Positions 6,026-14,707 of a stretch of DNA of 64,000 nt are shown in pieces. Origin of the DNA: Paraburkholderia phenazinium. GTDB taxonomy: Bacteria; Pseudomonadota; Gammaproteobacteria; Burkholderiales; Burkholderiaceae. The DNA is taken from NCBI RefSeq assembly GCF_900141745.1, contig NZ_FSRM01000001.1, positions 2,604,001 to 2,668,000 of the forward strand. The letters are read 5' to 3'. The number at the start of each line of letters is the position of its first letter. Within the stretch, counting starts at the first letter, position 1. The notes under the pieces were generated by a model. It saw only the letters and a list, made by a program, of their open reading frames with translations. It did not search any database and had not been told where the DNA came from. The position numbers and the translations under genes were made by a program.

Positions 6026-9000
6026 ATGAAGCCGGACAGTTCAATGACCGACGCATTGCGCGCTGGTTTGACCACGACCTTTCTGGTCGGCGGCGGGGAG
6101 ATGGGGGCGCTGATCCGCGCCTACGACTGGGCCTCGACTTCGATCGGCGCGCCTGAAAACTGGCCGCAGGGCCTGAAGACCGCGATCCGCATCATGCTCA
6201 CCTCGCGCCAGCCGATCTGGATCGGTGGGGGCCCCGATCTGCTGTACTTCTACAACGACCCGTACAAGTCGATTATCGGCGGCAAGCATCCAGTGGCGCT
6301 CGGCCAGCCGACCGCGGTCGTGTGGCACGAGATCTGGAGCGACATTGCGCCACTGCTCGAGACAGCGTTGACGGGCGCCGAAGGTACCTTCGTCGAACAG
6401 AAGCTGCTGATCATGGAGCGCAACGGCTTCCCGGAGGAGACCTACTACACCTTCTCGTATAGCCCGATTCCGAACGACGACGGCACGGCCGGCGGCATCA
6501 TCTGCGCGAACAGCGACGATACCTCGCGCGTCATCGGCGAACGCCAGTTGATGCTGCTGCGCGAGCTGGCCGCATCGACTGCGGATGCACGGCAGTGGCG
6601 CGACGCGTGCGAACTGAGCGCCCGCGCGCTGCGGAGCAATCCGCGCGATCTCCCGTTCGCCTTGCTGTACATCGCGGAACCTGGCTCGGCGGACGTGACA
6701 CTGGCGGGCGCAAGCGGTATCGCGCCCGGTCATCGCGCTGCGCCGGAATCGATGAGCGCGGCCGAAGACGCGCCGTGGCCCGTTGCTGAAGCGCTGCGAA
6801 CGCAAGGTGCGGTGGTGGTGCGCGACCTGGCGCGGCGCTTCGGGCCTGGATTACCCAGCGGCCCATGGAGTCTCGAGCCTACCCAGGCGGTCGCGTTGCC
6901 CATCATGCCCGGTGGCGAAACGGGACGTGCGGCAGTCCTGATTGTTGCGGTGAACCCCTGCCGCCTGCTGGACGAGGGCTATCACGCGTTTCTGAACCTG
7001 CTCGCGGGGCAAATCGGCGCTGCCATCGGGTACGCTCACGCGTACGAAGAAGAACGCCGGCGTGCCGAAGCGTTGTCCGAAATCGACCGGGCCAAAACAA
7101 CGTTTTTCTCCAACATCAGCCACGAATTCCGCACGCCGCTTACCTTGATGCTGGGACCGCTCGAAGAGCTGCTCGCCAAACAGGATGCAACCAGCGAGGC
7201 CGACCGCAATCTGCTCGAGATCACGCATCGCAACGGTCTGCGGCTTCTGAAGCTCGTCAACGCACTGCTCGATTTTTCCCGTATCGAAGCGGGGCGTTTT
7301 CAGATCAACCCGCAGCCGACCGACATCGCCACGTTCACGACTGAACTCGCCTCGCTGTTTCGCTCCGCGATCGAAACGGTTGGGCTGCAACTCGAAGTGG
7401 ACCGTGGCGTGGATGTGGGTGGTGGGCCGATCATTGCGCAGATCGATCGCGACATGTGGGAAAAGGTCGTGATGAACCTGCTGTCGAACGCGTTCAAATT
7501 CACGTTCTCCGGTTCGATCAAGGTTTCGCTGCGGCAGGGGCGGGACGGCAGCATCGAGATGAGCGTCGCGGATACCGGCATCGGCATTCCACCAGAAGAG
7601 ATCCCACGTCTGTTCGAACGGTTTCACCGGGTGGCGGAGTCGCCGGGCCGCTCGGTCGAAGGCAGCGGCATCGGTCTTGCGATGGTGCAGGAGCTGGTCA
7701 AACTGCACGGCGGCACGATCAGGGTCGACAGCACGCCGGGTGTGGGCAGCTGCTTTACGGTGGTCTTGCCGCCCGTCGGTGGCCCGCTTGCCGTGCCTGC
7801 GGCTGAAGCCACGCCAACCTCGCCGGCCGCGCTAAGCCGGCACGCGTTCGCTTATGTCGATGCCGCGCGGCGCTGGATCCCCGAGTCGAACCATTTGGAC
7901 GAGATCGGCACCGACGAGCCGCAATCGTTGCTGGAGACCGCCGAAACGTCAGCGCCCTTGCAGGACGGACAGGTTGCCGCGCGGGTGCTGGTGGTCGACG
8001 ACAACGCCGATTTGCGAGACTACATGCGCCGCATTCTCGGCCAGGCAGGGCATGAGGTTCAGTTCGCCGTCGACGGTGAGGAAGCGCTGGAAGTGGCACG
8101 CGCGGCGCTGCCGGATCTGATCGTCTCGGACGTGATGATGCCGCGGCTCGACGGCTTCGGCCTGCTGCGCGAACTGCGCAGCGACCCGGTCTTGCGCGAA
8201 ACGCCGGTACTGCTGCTCTCGGCCCGTGCAGGGGAGGAAGCGCGCTTAGGCGGCCTCGAGTCCGGCGCCGACGACTATCTGACCAAGCCTTTCTCGGCGC
8301 GTGAACTCGTCGCGCGCGTGGCAGGCAATCTGCAGCTGGCCCGGCTGCGGCGCGAGACCGAGCGCAATCTGCGCGAAGAGTCGCGCACGCTGGAAATCCT
8401 CAACCGCGTCGGCACAGCCGTGGCGGCGGAACTCGACCTGGGCCGCGCCGTTCAGGTCGTCACCGATGCGGCAACGGAGCTCACGGGCGCCGCCTTTGGC
8501 TCGTTTTTCTATAACGTGCAGTCGCCACCCGAAGCGCAGGTTGATCAGTTCAGCCAGGCTAATCGGGACGATGACGGTGGCCGCTACATGCTGTACGCGC
8601 TCTCCGGCGCGCCGAAAGAAGCATTCGCCAGTTTGCCGATGCCGCGCATTACCGCCCTGTTCGAGACCACCTTCAAGGGCGAGGGCATCGTGCGTGTCGA
8701 CGATGTGACGCAGGACCCGCGCTATGGCAGGAATGCGCCGTTTCGCGGCATGCCCGCCGGCCACCTGCCGGTGCGCAGCTACCTCGCCGCGCCGGTGATC
8801 TCGCGCACGGGTGAAGTGATCGGCGGTTTGCTGTTCGGCCATCCGGAACCCGGTGTGTTCAAGGCGCGCTCCGAACGCATCGTCGTGGGTATTGCGGCGC
8901 AGGCGGCCATTGCGATCGACAATGCGCGGCTCTATCAGGCGGCGCAATCGGAAATCGCCGAGCGCACCAAAGCCGAGGGTGCATTGCGTGAGTTAAACGA

Positions 9001-10990
9001 AACGTTGGAGCGCCGCGTGAGCGAAGCGGTCGCAGATCGCGACCGTCTGTGGGAACTGAGCGAAGATCTGCTGGTGGTGGCGAGTTTCGACGGCACGCTG
9101 CAACGCATCAGTCCGTCGTGGCAGAGTACGCTCGGCTATCCGCTGCACTGGCTGATGTCGCACTCGTACATGAATCTGCTTCACCCCGACGAAGTCGAAA
9201 TGGTGACGGCGCAACTGGAGCGTTTGCGCCGCGCAGGCGTGCCGGTGCGTTACGAATCTCGCCTGAAACGCGCCGACGGCGCGTGGCGCTGGGTGGCGTG
9301 GACCTTGTCCCTCGACCCGGCTTCGGAGCGTATACACGGCGTGGGGCGCGATGTCACCGCCGACAGGGATAACGCCGAAGCGCTGCAGCACGCCGAAGAG
9401 GCGCTGCGCATGGCGCAGAAGATGGAGTCGATCGGCAAGCTGACCGGCGGCGTAGCGCACGATTTCAACAACCTGCTGCAGGTGATCGGCGGCAATCTGC
9501 AACTGCTGGCAAAGGATGTGGCCGGCGTCGACAAGGCCGAGCAGCGGGTGCGCAATGCGCTGGCGGGCGTGGCGCGCGGCGCCAATCTGGCCTCGCAGCT
9601 GCTGGCCTTCGGGCGGCGCCAGCCGCTCGCGCCGAAAGTCGTCAATCTCGGCCGTTTTATTCGCGGTCTCGACGATATGTTCCGCCGCGCGCTCGGCGAC
9701 GGCATCGAAATCGAAACGGTGGTGTCGGGCGGTCTGTGGAATACGCTGGTCGATCCGTTCCAGGTCGAAAACGCGCTGCTCAACCTCGCTATCAATGCGC
9801 GCGATGCGATGCGCGGACACGGCAAGCTCACCATGGAAGCCGGCAACGCCTCGCTCGACGACGCCTACGCACAGCGCAATGCCGAGGTGACGCCGGGACA
9901 GTATGTGATGGTCGCGCTCACCGACACCGGTTCGGGCATGCCGCCGGAAGTGCGCGAGCGTGCCTTCGAGCCGTTCTTCACGACCAAGCCTGAAGGGCAG
10001 GGCACGGGTCTCGGGCTCAGCATGGTGTACGGCTTCGTCAAGCAGTCGGGCGGTCACGTCAAGATCTACAGCGAGCCGGGTCACGGTACGACGGTGCGCA
10101 TCTATCTGCCGCGTGTGCGTCAGGAAGAAGACCTCGAAACGCAGATCGATGCGGGGCCGGCGAAGGGCGGTGCGGAAACGGTGCTGGTAGTCGAGGACGA
10201 CGAAGACGTGCGGAGCACGGTGGTCGAGATGCTGAGCGACCTCGGCTATACGGTGCTCAAGGCCAAGGATGCACAGAGCGCGTTGGCGATCGTCGAGAGC
10301 GGCGTGCCGATCAATCTGCTGTTTACGGACGTGGTGATGCCGGGGCCGCTGCGCAGTACCGAACTGGCTCGCAAGGCGCGCGAGCGCTTGCCCGATATCG
10401 TGGTGCTGTTTACCTCGGGCTACACGGACAACGCAATCGTACACGCCGGCAGACTGGACGAAGGCATCGAGTTGCTGAGCAAGCCGTACACTTACGAGGC
10501 GCTCGCTCGCAAAGTGCGTCACGTGCTGCGGAACCAGTTCTGGCAGCCGCACGACGAAGCCATTGCCGCCGTGCAGGAGGCGGGAGCGGCTGCTGGTGGC
10601 GACGCCGCCGCCGACGTCGCCAAGGCCATTAGTAGTTTGAACATTCTGTACGTCGAAGACGACGAACTGGTGCGCCTGAGCACCACCGAATTGCTCAGGA
10701 CATTCGGACTGCAGATCGTCGAGGCCGCAAGCGATGTGGAAGCCATGCGTGTGCTGCGCGAACGGCCGTTCGACGTGCTGCTGACCGATGTCGGCCTGGC
10801 TGGCAAGTCGGGAGTCGATCTGGCGATCGAGGCATGCCGCGATCATCCGCACTTGCAGGTGATCTTTCTGACCGGCTACGATCTGGTGCTGACGTCCGAA
10901 CAACGGGAGCGGTTGCCCAACGCCATTCCCTTGCGCAAGCCGTATGATCCGATCGCGCTGGTCGATCTGTTGCGCCGTTGCGCGGACTGA
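6026..10990 (+). CDS. Giant soluble hybrid sensor kinase with two kinase cores and three receivers
   Basis: 1654 residues. N-terminal PAS-like domain (about 10-165) and a GAF-like region (about 180-330). First kinase core: HisKA with H366 in SHEFRTPL, then HATPase with N box near 483-495, DTGIGIPPEE near 516 and GSGIGLAMVQEL near 546. First receiver at about 652-768, phospho-acceptor D702 in IVSDVMMPRLDG. GAF domain at about 789-973, helical linker, PAS at about 1009-1121. Second core: H1145 in GGVAHDFNNLLQ, then HATPase with DTGSGMPPEVRE and GQGTGLGLSMVYG near 1305-1335. Two receivers follow: D1435 in LFTDVVMP and D1588 in LLTDVGLAG. I see no membrane segment. ATG 6026 is preceded by GAGGAG with 9-base spacing; the frame is open 92 codons further upstream but that part is not family-like. 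All phosphorylation residues are present. The output partner is unknown; a LysR gene follows. Confidence 0.9.
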   Translation: MKPDSSMTDALRAGLTTTFLVGGGEMGALIRAYDWASTSIGAPENWPQGLKTAIRIMLTSRQPIWIGGGPDLLYFYNDPYKSIIGGKHPVALGQPTAVVWHEIWSDIAPLLETALTGAEGTFVEQKLLIMERNGFPEETYYTFSYSPIPNDDGTAGGIICANSDDTSRVIGERQLMLLRELAASTADARQWRDACELSARALRSNPRDLPFALLYIAEPGSADVTLAGASGIAPGHRAAPESMSAAEDAPWPVAEALRTQGAVVVRDLARRFGPGLPSGPWSLEPTQAVALPIMPGGETGRAAVLIVAVNPCRLLDEGYHAFLNLLAGQIGAAIGYAHAYEEERRRAEALSEIDRAKTTFFSNISHEFRTPLTLMLGPLEELLAKQDATSEADRNLLEITHRNGLRLLKLVNALLDFSRIEAGRFQINPQPTDIATFTTELASLFRSAIETVGLQLEVDRGVDVGGGPIIAQIDRDMWEKVVMNLLSNAFKFTFSGSIKVSLRQGRDGSIEMSVADTGIGIPPEEIPRLFERFHRVAESPGRSVEGSGIGLAMVQELVKLHGGTIRVDSTPGVGSCFTVVLPPVGGPLAVPAAEATPTSPAALSRHAFAYVDAARRWIPESNHLDEIGTDEPQSLLETAETSAPLQDGQVAARVLVVDDNADLRDYMRRILGQAGHEVQFAVDGEEALEVARAALPDLIVSDVMMPRLDGFGLLRELRSDPVLRETPVLLLSARAGEEARLGGLESGADDYLTKPFSARELVARVAGNLQLARLRRETERNLREESRTLEILNRVGTAVAAELDLGRAVQVVTDAATELTGAAFGSFFYNVQSPPEAQVDQFSQANRDDDGGRYMLYALSGAPKEAFASLPMPRITALFETTFKGEGIVRVDDVTQDPRYGRNAPFRGMPAGHLPVRSYLAAPVISRTGEVIGGLLFGHPEPGVFKARSERIVVGIAAQAAIAIDNARLYQAAQSEIAERTKAEGALRELNETLERRVSEAVADRDRLWELSEDLLVVASFDGTLQRISPSWQSTLGYPLHWLMSHSYMNLLHPDEVEMVTAQLERLRRAGVPVRYESRLKRADGAWRWVAWTLSLDPASERIHGVGRDVTADRDNAEALQHAEEALRMAQKMESIGKLTGGVAHDFNNLLQVIGGNLQLLAKDVAGVDKAEQRVRNALAGVARGANLASQLLAFGRRQPLAPKVVNLGRFIRGLDDMFRRALGDGIEIETVVSGGLWNTLVDPFQVENALLNLAINARDAMRGHGKLTMEAGNASLDDAYAQRNAEVTPGQYVMVALTDTGSGMPPEVRERAFEPFFTTKPEGQGTGLGLSMVYGFVKQSGGHVKIYSEPGHGTTVRIYLPRVRQEEDLETQIDAGPAKGGAETVLVVEDDEDVRSTVVEMLSDLGYTVLKAKDAQSALAIVESGVPINLLFTDVVMPGPLRSTELARKARERLPDIVVLFTSGYTDNAIVHAGRLDEGIELLSKPYTYEALARKVRHVLRNQFWQPHDEAIAAVQEAGAAAGGDAAADVAKAISSLNILYVEDDELVRLSTTELLRTFGLQIVEAASDVEAMRVLRERPFDVLLTDVGLAGKSGVDLAIEACRDHPHLQVIFLTGYDLVLTSEQRERLPNAIPLRKPYDPIALVDLLRRCAD

Positions 10991-11053
10991 CGCAACGTCT
11001 GTGCTATATCTGAAGAACTGCTGTTTAACTGTGATTGACGAGGATGCCCCCGT

Positions 11054-11959
11054 ATGGACCGCCTGCAGGCAATGGAAGTCTTCACCCGCGTGGTCGAGAC
11101 CAACAGCTTTTCAAAGGCAGCTGAGCTGCTCGATCTGCCGCGCGGATCGGTCAGCAACCTGATCCAGGCGCTCGAGGAACACGTCGGTGTGCGGCTGTTG
11201 AACCGCACAACCCGGCAGGTCAGTGTCACCGAAGATGGTGCGTTGTACTACGAACGTTGCGTCGGCATTCTCTCGGAGATTTCGGATGCGGAGTCGTCGC
11301 TGTCGAACAAGCGGCAAAGCCCGGCGGGCACCATTCGCGTCGACACCTCCGGGACGCTGGCGAAGGCGTTGCTGTTGCCGGCGCTCGGCGATTTCTACCG
11401 GCAGTATCCCGAGATCGACGTGCGCCTGGGCCTCGCGGATCGCAATATCGATCTGATTCAGGACGGCGTCGATTGCGTGATCCGTATGGGTGCGCTGGAA
11501 GAGTCGAGCCTCGTCGCGCGGCGCATCGGCAACTCGCGTATCACCACCTGCGCGTCGCCGGCCTATCTCGCCGAGCATGGCATACCGACCACGCTGGAAG
11601 AACTCCAGGGGCATCGCGCCGTCAACTACGTCTCTGCGCGCAGCGGCAAGGTTTTTCCGTTCGAATACGAAGTGAATGGCGAGGTGGTCAAGGTAACGCT
11701 CGAAGGGGGCTTGGCGGTGAACGACGGCACCGTCTACATTACCGCCGGCGTGCTCGGCTACGGCATTATCCAGCCGTCGCGTTTCATGGTGGCGGAGATG
11801 ATCGAGCGCGGCGAACTGCAGGAAATACTGACCGGGTACAAGATTCCTTCGACGCCGCTTTCGCTGGTCTATCCGCATCGGCGCATGAGCTCGCGAGTGC
11901 GTGCGTTTACCGAGTGGTTCACCGAGCTCACTAACCGGCATCCGGATCTGGGCCGTTGA
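11054..11959 (+). CDS. LysR-type transcription regulator
   Basis: 301 residues. N-terminal winged helix (MDRLQAMEVFTRVVETNSFSK onward, recognition part AAELLDLPRGSVSNLIQALE, wing LLNRTTRQVSVTEDG), then a LysR substrate-binding domain from about residue 90. The MDRLQAMEVF start is typical of the large proteobacterial subgroup that often controls oxidoreductases or drug exporters. A GAGGA stretch lies about 10 bases before the ATG. It follows the hybrid kinase by 63 bases on the same strand and converges with the MFS gene, so no divergent target gene is offered by the context. Confidence 0.9.
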   Translation: MDRLQAMEVFTRVVETNSFSKAAELLDLPRGSVSNLIQALEEHVGVRLLNRTTRQVSVTEDGALYYERCVGILSEISDAESSLSNKRQSPAGTIRVDTSGTLAKALLLPALGDFYRQYPEIDVRLGLADRNIDLIQDGVDCVIRMGALEESSLVARRIGNSRITTCASPAYLAEHGIPTTLEELQGHRAVNYVSARSGKVFPFEYEVNGEVVKVTLEGGLAVNDGTVYITAGVLGYGIIQPSRFMVAEMIERGELQEILTGYKIPSTPLSLVYPHRRMSSRVRAFTEWFTELTNRHPDLGR

Positions 11960-12057
11960 TCCACGGGTGCGACGCGAGGCGGAGCAGGCGAGGCGCGTCG
12001 CGAATCCGGCTACGCGCCGTCCTTGCCTGCAGAGGTCAACGAGGCGTCAACGAGAGG

Positions 12058-13350
12058 TCAATGAGCGGACGGCGCGGCAGCGCCCCCGCCCGCGGCTTCG
12101 ATCCCATCCACGCTCGCATGGATGCGGCCACCGGCGAAGCGCACGCGCAGGTTGCGGTACTTCCTGAGGTAATGCAGTCCCACCAGCGCAGCGCCGAAAC
12201 CGGAAGCCGCGCCCACCCCGAGCGCCCAGCGCGGGCCGAAGTGATCTGCCACCCAGCCGACGATCGGCGCGCCGAGCGGCGTGCCGCCCAGTGCGATAGC
12301 CAGCAGGATCGCCACCACCCGGCCACGCATGGCGGGTTCGGTCGACAGTTGCACGAGGCTATTCGTCGAGGTGGTGAAGGTTTGCGTACACATGCCGATC
12401 ACGACCAGCGTGGCGCCGAACAGCCCGTAGGTGGGCATGCATGCCGCGAGCGTACAGCCAAAGCCGAACAGGCCAGCGCTGACCAATAACAGCGCGAGGC
12501 GCGGGCGCGCGCGGCGTGCCGCCAGCAGCGCACCGGCCACCGAGCCGATTGCCATGGTGGATGTCAGGAGTCCGTACTGGCTGGCATTGGCATGAAACGC
12601 CGTGACCGACATGGTCGAGATAAATATGGGAAAGTTAAGCCCGAAGGTGCCGATCAAAAACAGCATCGTCAGCAGCGCTCTGAGGTCGGGGCGGCTCCAG
12701 ACATAACGGAAGCCATCGACGAAAGCCCCACGCGCGCGGCGCGCCTTCAGCTTATGGTGCAGTTCGTGAACGCGCAGGATCTTCAGCGAGCACAGCACCG
12801 CCGCAAACGACGCCGCGTTGATGAGGAACACCCAGCCCGTCCCCACCGAGGCGATCAGCACGCCGGCGACCGCCGGCCCGATCATCCGGCCGGCGTTGAA
12901 GGAGGTGGAATTGAGCGCCACCGCGTTCGACAGATCCTCTTCTCCCACCAGCTCCGCGACGAAGGTCTGACGCGCGGGAGAGTCGAACGCAGTGACGCAG
13001 CCAAGCAGGAACGCGAACACGTACACCTGCCACAACTGCACGAGGCCGGTCAGCGTCAGCACGCCGAGCCCGAGCGCCAGCCCGGCCATCGTTGCCTGGG
13101 TGACCAGCAGCAACTTGCGGCGGTCCAGATGGTCTGCGGCATAACCGGTCAGCGGCAGCAGGAGCAGCATGGGGCCGAACTGCAACGCCATCACGATGCC
13201 CACCGCAGTCGCATTCCTGTGCGTGAGCTCGGTGAGAACGAGCCAGTCTTGTGCGGTGCGCTGCATCCAGCTACCCACGTTGGAGATCAGTCCTCCGCTG
13301 GCCCAGACCCGGTAATTGAAGCCGCTCAGCGAGCGGAAAGTACCTTTCAC
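12058..13350 (-). CDS. MFS exporter of the EntS-like (MFS_3) group
   Basis: About 430 residues, twelve predicted membrane helices, starting RSLSGFNYRVWASGGLISNVGSWMQ, a pattern typical of EntS-type exporters of siderophores and drugs. MFS motif A-like sequence appears as GYAADHLDRRKLLL after helix 2. I chose GTG at 13350 (preceded by GGGGAT) because the family begins close to the first helix; an earlier GTG at 13398 would add 16 residues. It is last in a minus-strand run MarR, isochorismatase-like, MFS, with gaps of 68 and about 78 bases, an arrangement typical of MarR-controlled export operons. Substrate unknown. Confidence 0.8.
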   Translation of the reverse strand: MKGTFRSLSGFNYRVWASGGLISNVGSWMQRTAQDWLVLTELTHRNATAVGIVMALQFGPMLLLLPLTGYAADHLDRRKLLLVTQATMAGLALGLGVLTLTGLVQLWQVYVFAFLLGCVTAFDSPARQTFVAELVGEEDLSNAVALNSTSFNAGRMIGPAVAGVLIASVGTGWVFLINAASFAAVLCSLKILRVHELHHKLKARRARGAFVDGFRYVWSRPDLRALLTMLFLIGTFGLNFPIFISTMSVTAFHANASQYGLLTSTMAIGSVAGALLAARRARPRLALLLVSAGLFGFGCTLAACMPTYGLFGATLVVIGMCTQTFTTSTNSLVQLSTEPAMRGRVVAILLAIALGGTPLGAPIVGWVADHFGPRWALGVGAASGFGAALVGLHYLRKYRNLRVRFAGGRIHASVDGIEAAGGGAAAPSAH

Positions 13351-13428
13351 CGGACTATCCCCGAAGCGCGCGTGCGCCTGGCCCGCGTGAGCGTGCACCC
13401 GCGTGCGTTACCTGCGTGGCAAGCGCGT

Positions 13429-13992
13429 TCATGCGCGGGTCTTGTCGAGCAGCGCGACGATTTCCGCCGTCGTGCCGGTCTCGCCGAGGCGCGGGAAAAT
13501 CCGCGTGATCGCGTTGTGGTGGGTCTCGGCGCTGAGGTCGGTCATGGCGTCGACGGCGAGCGTGACGTTAAAGCCCAGCTCGTAAGCCTGACGCGCGGTC
13601 GATTCAACGCCGATTGAGGTCGCCACGCCGGCCATCACGACCTGGGTGACGCCCTTGTCCTTGAGATACTGCTCGAGGTCGGTGCCCACGAACGCGCCCC
13701 ATGTGCGCTTGGTGACGAGATGATCTTCCGGTTGCGGGTTCAGCTCGGCGACGAGATCCGTCCAGCCGGCGGGAAACTCGCCCGTGTGGCGAGCCTGCTC
13801 GGTGCGTCCTGGTGCGCCGCCGGCCACGTTGACGAGCACGATCGGCAGCCGGTGCGCGCGGAACGCGTCGAGCAATACCCGGCTTTGCTTCACGACTTCG
13901 CCGGCCGGATGAGCGGTGGGAAGTCCGACGATGCCGTTTTGCAGATCGATGACGATGAGTGCGGTTTTCGGGTCGAGCGTAGTGATAGCCAT
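13429..13992 (-). CDS. Isochorismatase-like hydrolase lacking the catalytic cysteine
   Basis: 187 residues, isochorismatase/cysteine-hydrolase fold. The Asp of the family triad is D16 in VIDLQNG and the Lys is K95 in VTKRTWGAF. In nicotinamidase-type members a Cys follows in a T-x-x-CV-x-x-TA motif; here it reads ATSIGVESTAR, with G128 in place of Cys. The rest of the fold looks intact. Either this branch uses another chemistry, as isochorismatases proper do, or the protein is non-catalytic. It sits between a MarR gene and an MFS gene in an apparent operon and may process an aromatic or amide compound that the regulator senses. Confidence 0.8.
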   Translation of the reverse strand: MAITTLDPKTALIVIDLQNGIVGLPTAHPAGEVVKQSRVLLDAFRAHRLPIVLVNVAGGAPGRTEQARHTGEFPAGWTDLVAELNPQPEDHLVTKRTWGAFVGTDLEQYLKDKGVTQVVMAGVATSIGVESTARQAYELGFNVTLAVDAMTDLSAETHHNAITRIFPRLGETGTTAEIVALLDKTRA

Positions 13993-14060
13993 GATGGAGT
14001 CCTGTTTGAGGGGGGGACGATGCCGCGCCTTGGGAGCGTGCGGCGAGCGACGGGATCAGA

Positions 14061-14513
14061 TCAGGTGTCGACGAGGCGTTTGAGCAGTTCGACTGCGCTT
14101 GCCAGTTGCGCCTGCTCGGCCGGCGCGAGCCTGGCGCGAATCTCGCGAAACAGCCAGTCTTCGCGCGCGGCCCGGCCGGTCCGGATTGCTTCCTGGCAGG
14201 CCGGGGTGAGCGACAGAACGGTTTGCCGTCCGTCGTCGGGATCGGGGGCGCCGGCGACGAAGCCTGCCGCCTTCAGCGCGGCAACCGCTTCGCCCATCGA
14301 TTGCGGGCGGATGCCCTCGGCCCGCGCCAGAGCGGTGACGGTGGCAGGGCCTTCCTTCTCCAGACGGGACAGCACGCGCACCTGGGTCCAGCTCAGGTCG
14401 CCGAAATGCGACTGTTCGCGCAGCCGGCGCTTCAACCGGCCGACGACCACGCGTAACTCGCTGGCCAGCGCGAGCGCGCGGGCGGCTTCGGGGTCAGGGG
14501 AGGATTCGCTCAT
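14061..14513 (-). CDS. MarR-family regulator
   Basis: 150 residues with the MarR winged helix: LSWTQVRVLSRLEKEGPATVTALARAEGIRPQ forms the helix-turn-helix region (quoted here in parts: LSWTQVRVLSRLEKEG, then TALARAEGIRPQSMG), wing DPDDGRQTVLSLT, flanked by dimerisation helices. MarR proteins are usually repressors released by phenolic ligands or oxidation; no Cys is in the usual sensing position. It heads the MarR / isochorismatase-like / MFS run and likely represses it and itself. An imperfect palindrome and a possible promoter lie 75-120 bases upstream. Confidence 0.88.
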   Translation of the reverse strand: MSESSPDPEAARALALASELRVVVGRLKRRLREQSHFGDLSWTQVRVLSRLEKEGPATVTALARAEGIRPQSMGEAVAALKAAGFVAGAPDPDDGRQTVLSLTPACQEAIRTGRAAREDWLFREIRARLAPAEQAQLASAVELLKRLVDT

Positions 14514-14587
14514 GTGCGGGATAGTGTGCCGGTGCGTGGATGCGTTCTATCCGGGTCGGCCGCGAATTTAGCCGCACGGATAACTGC

Positions 14588-14632
14588 GAAGGGTACCTGC
14601 TAAGGCTACCTTCATATGTGGTCGCAAGTCAA
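14588..14632 (-). promoter_or_regulatory. Possible MarR promoter/operator
   Basis: On the minus strand TTGACT (14632-14627) and TAGCCT (14608-14603) are 18 bp apart. An imperfect palindrome, GAAGG (14588-14592) to CCTTC (14609-14613) with a further 3-bp inner match, covers the -10 region. The -10 match is poor and the palindrome has three central mismatches, so this is only a candidate. Confidence 0.3.
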
Positions 14633-14707
14633 GTTGAAAGCATCGGCCAGCGCGGTTGGCGGTCTCGTTACCGCCGGCCCAGCAACACTTACATGACGGA
14701 GTGCGCG

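Noticed and set aside
8993..10903. 636-codon minus-strand frame inside the hybrid kinase gene
   Set aside because: Arg/His/Gln-rich antisense of conserved kinase and receiver domains; a G+C-rich shadow frame.
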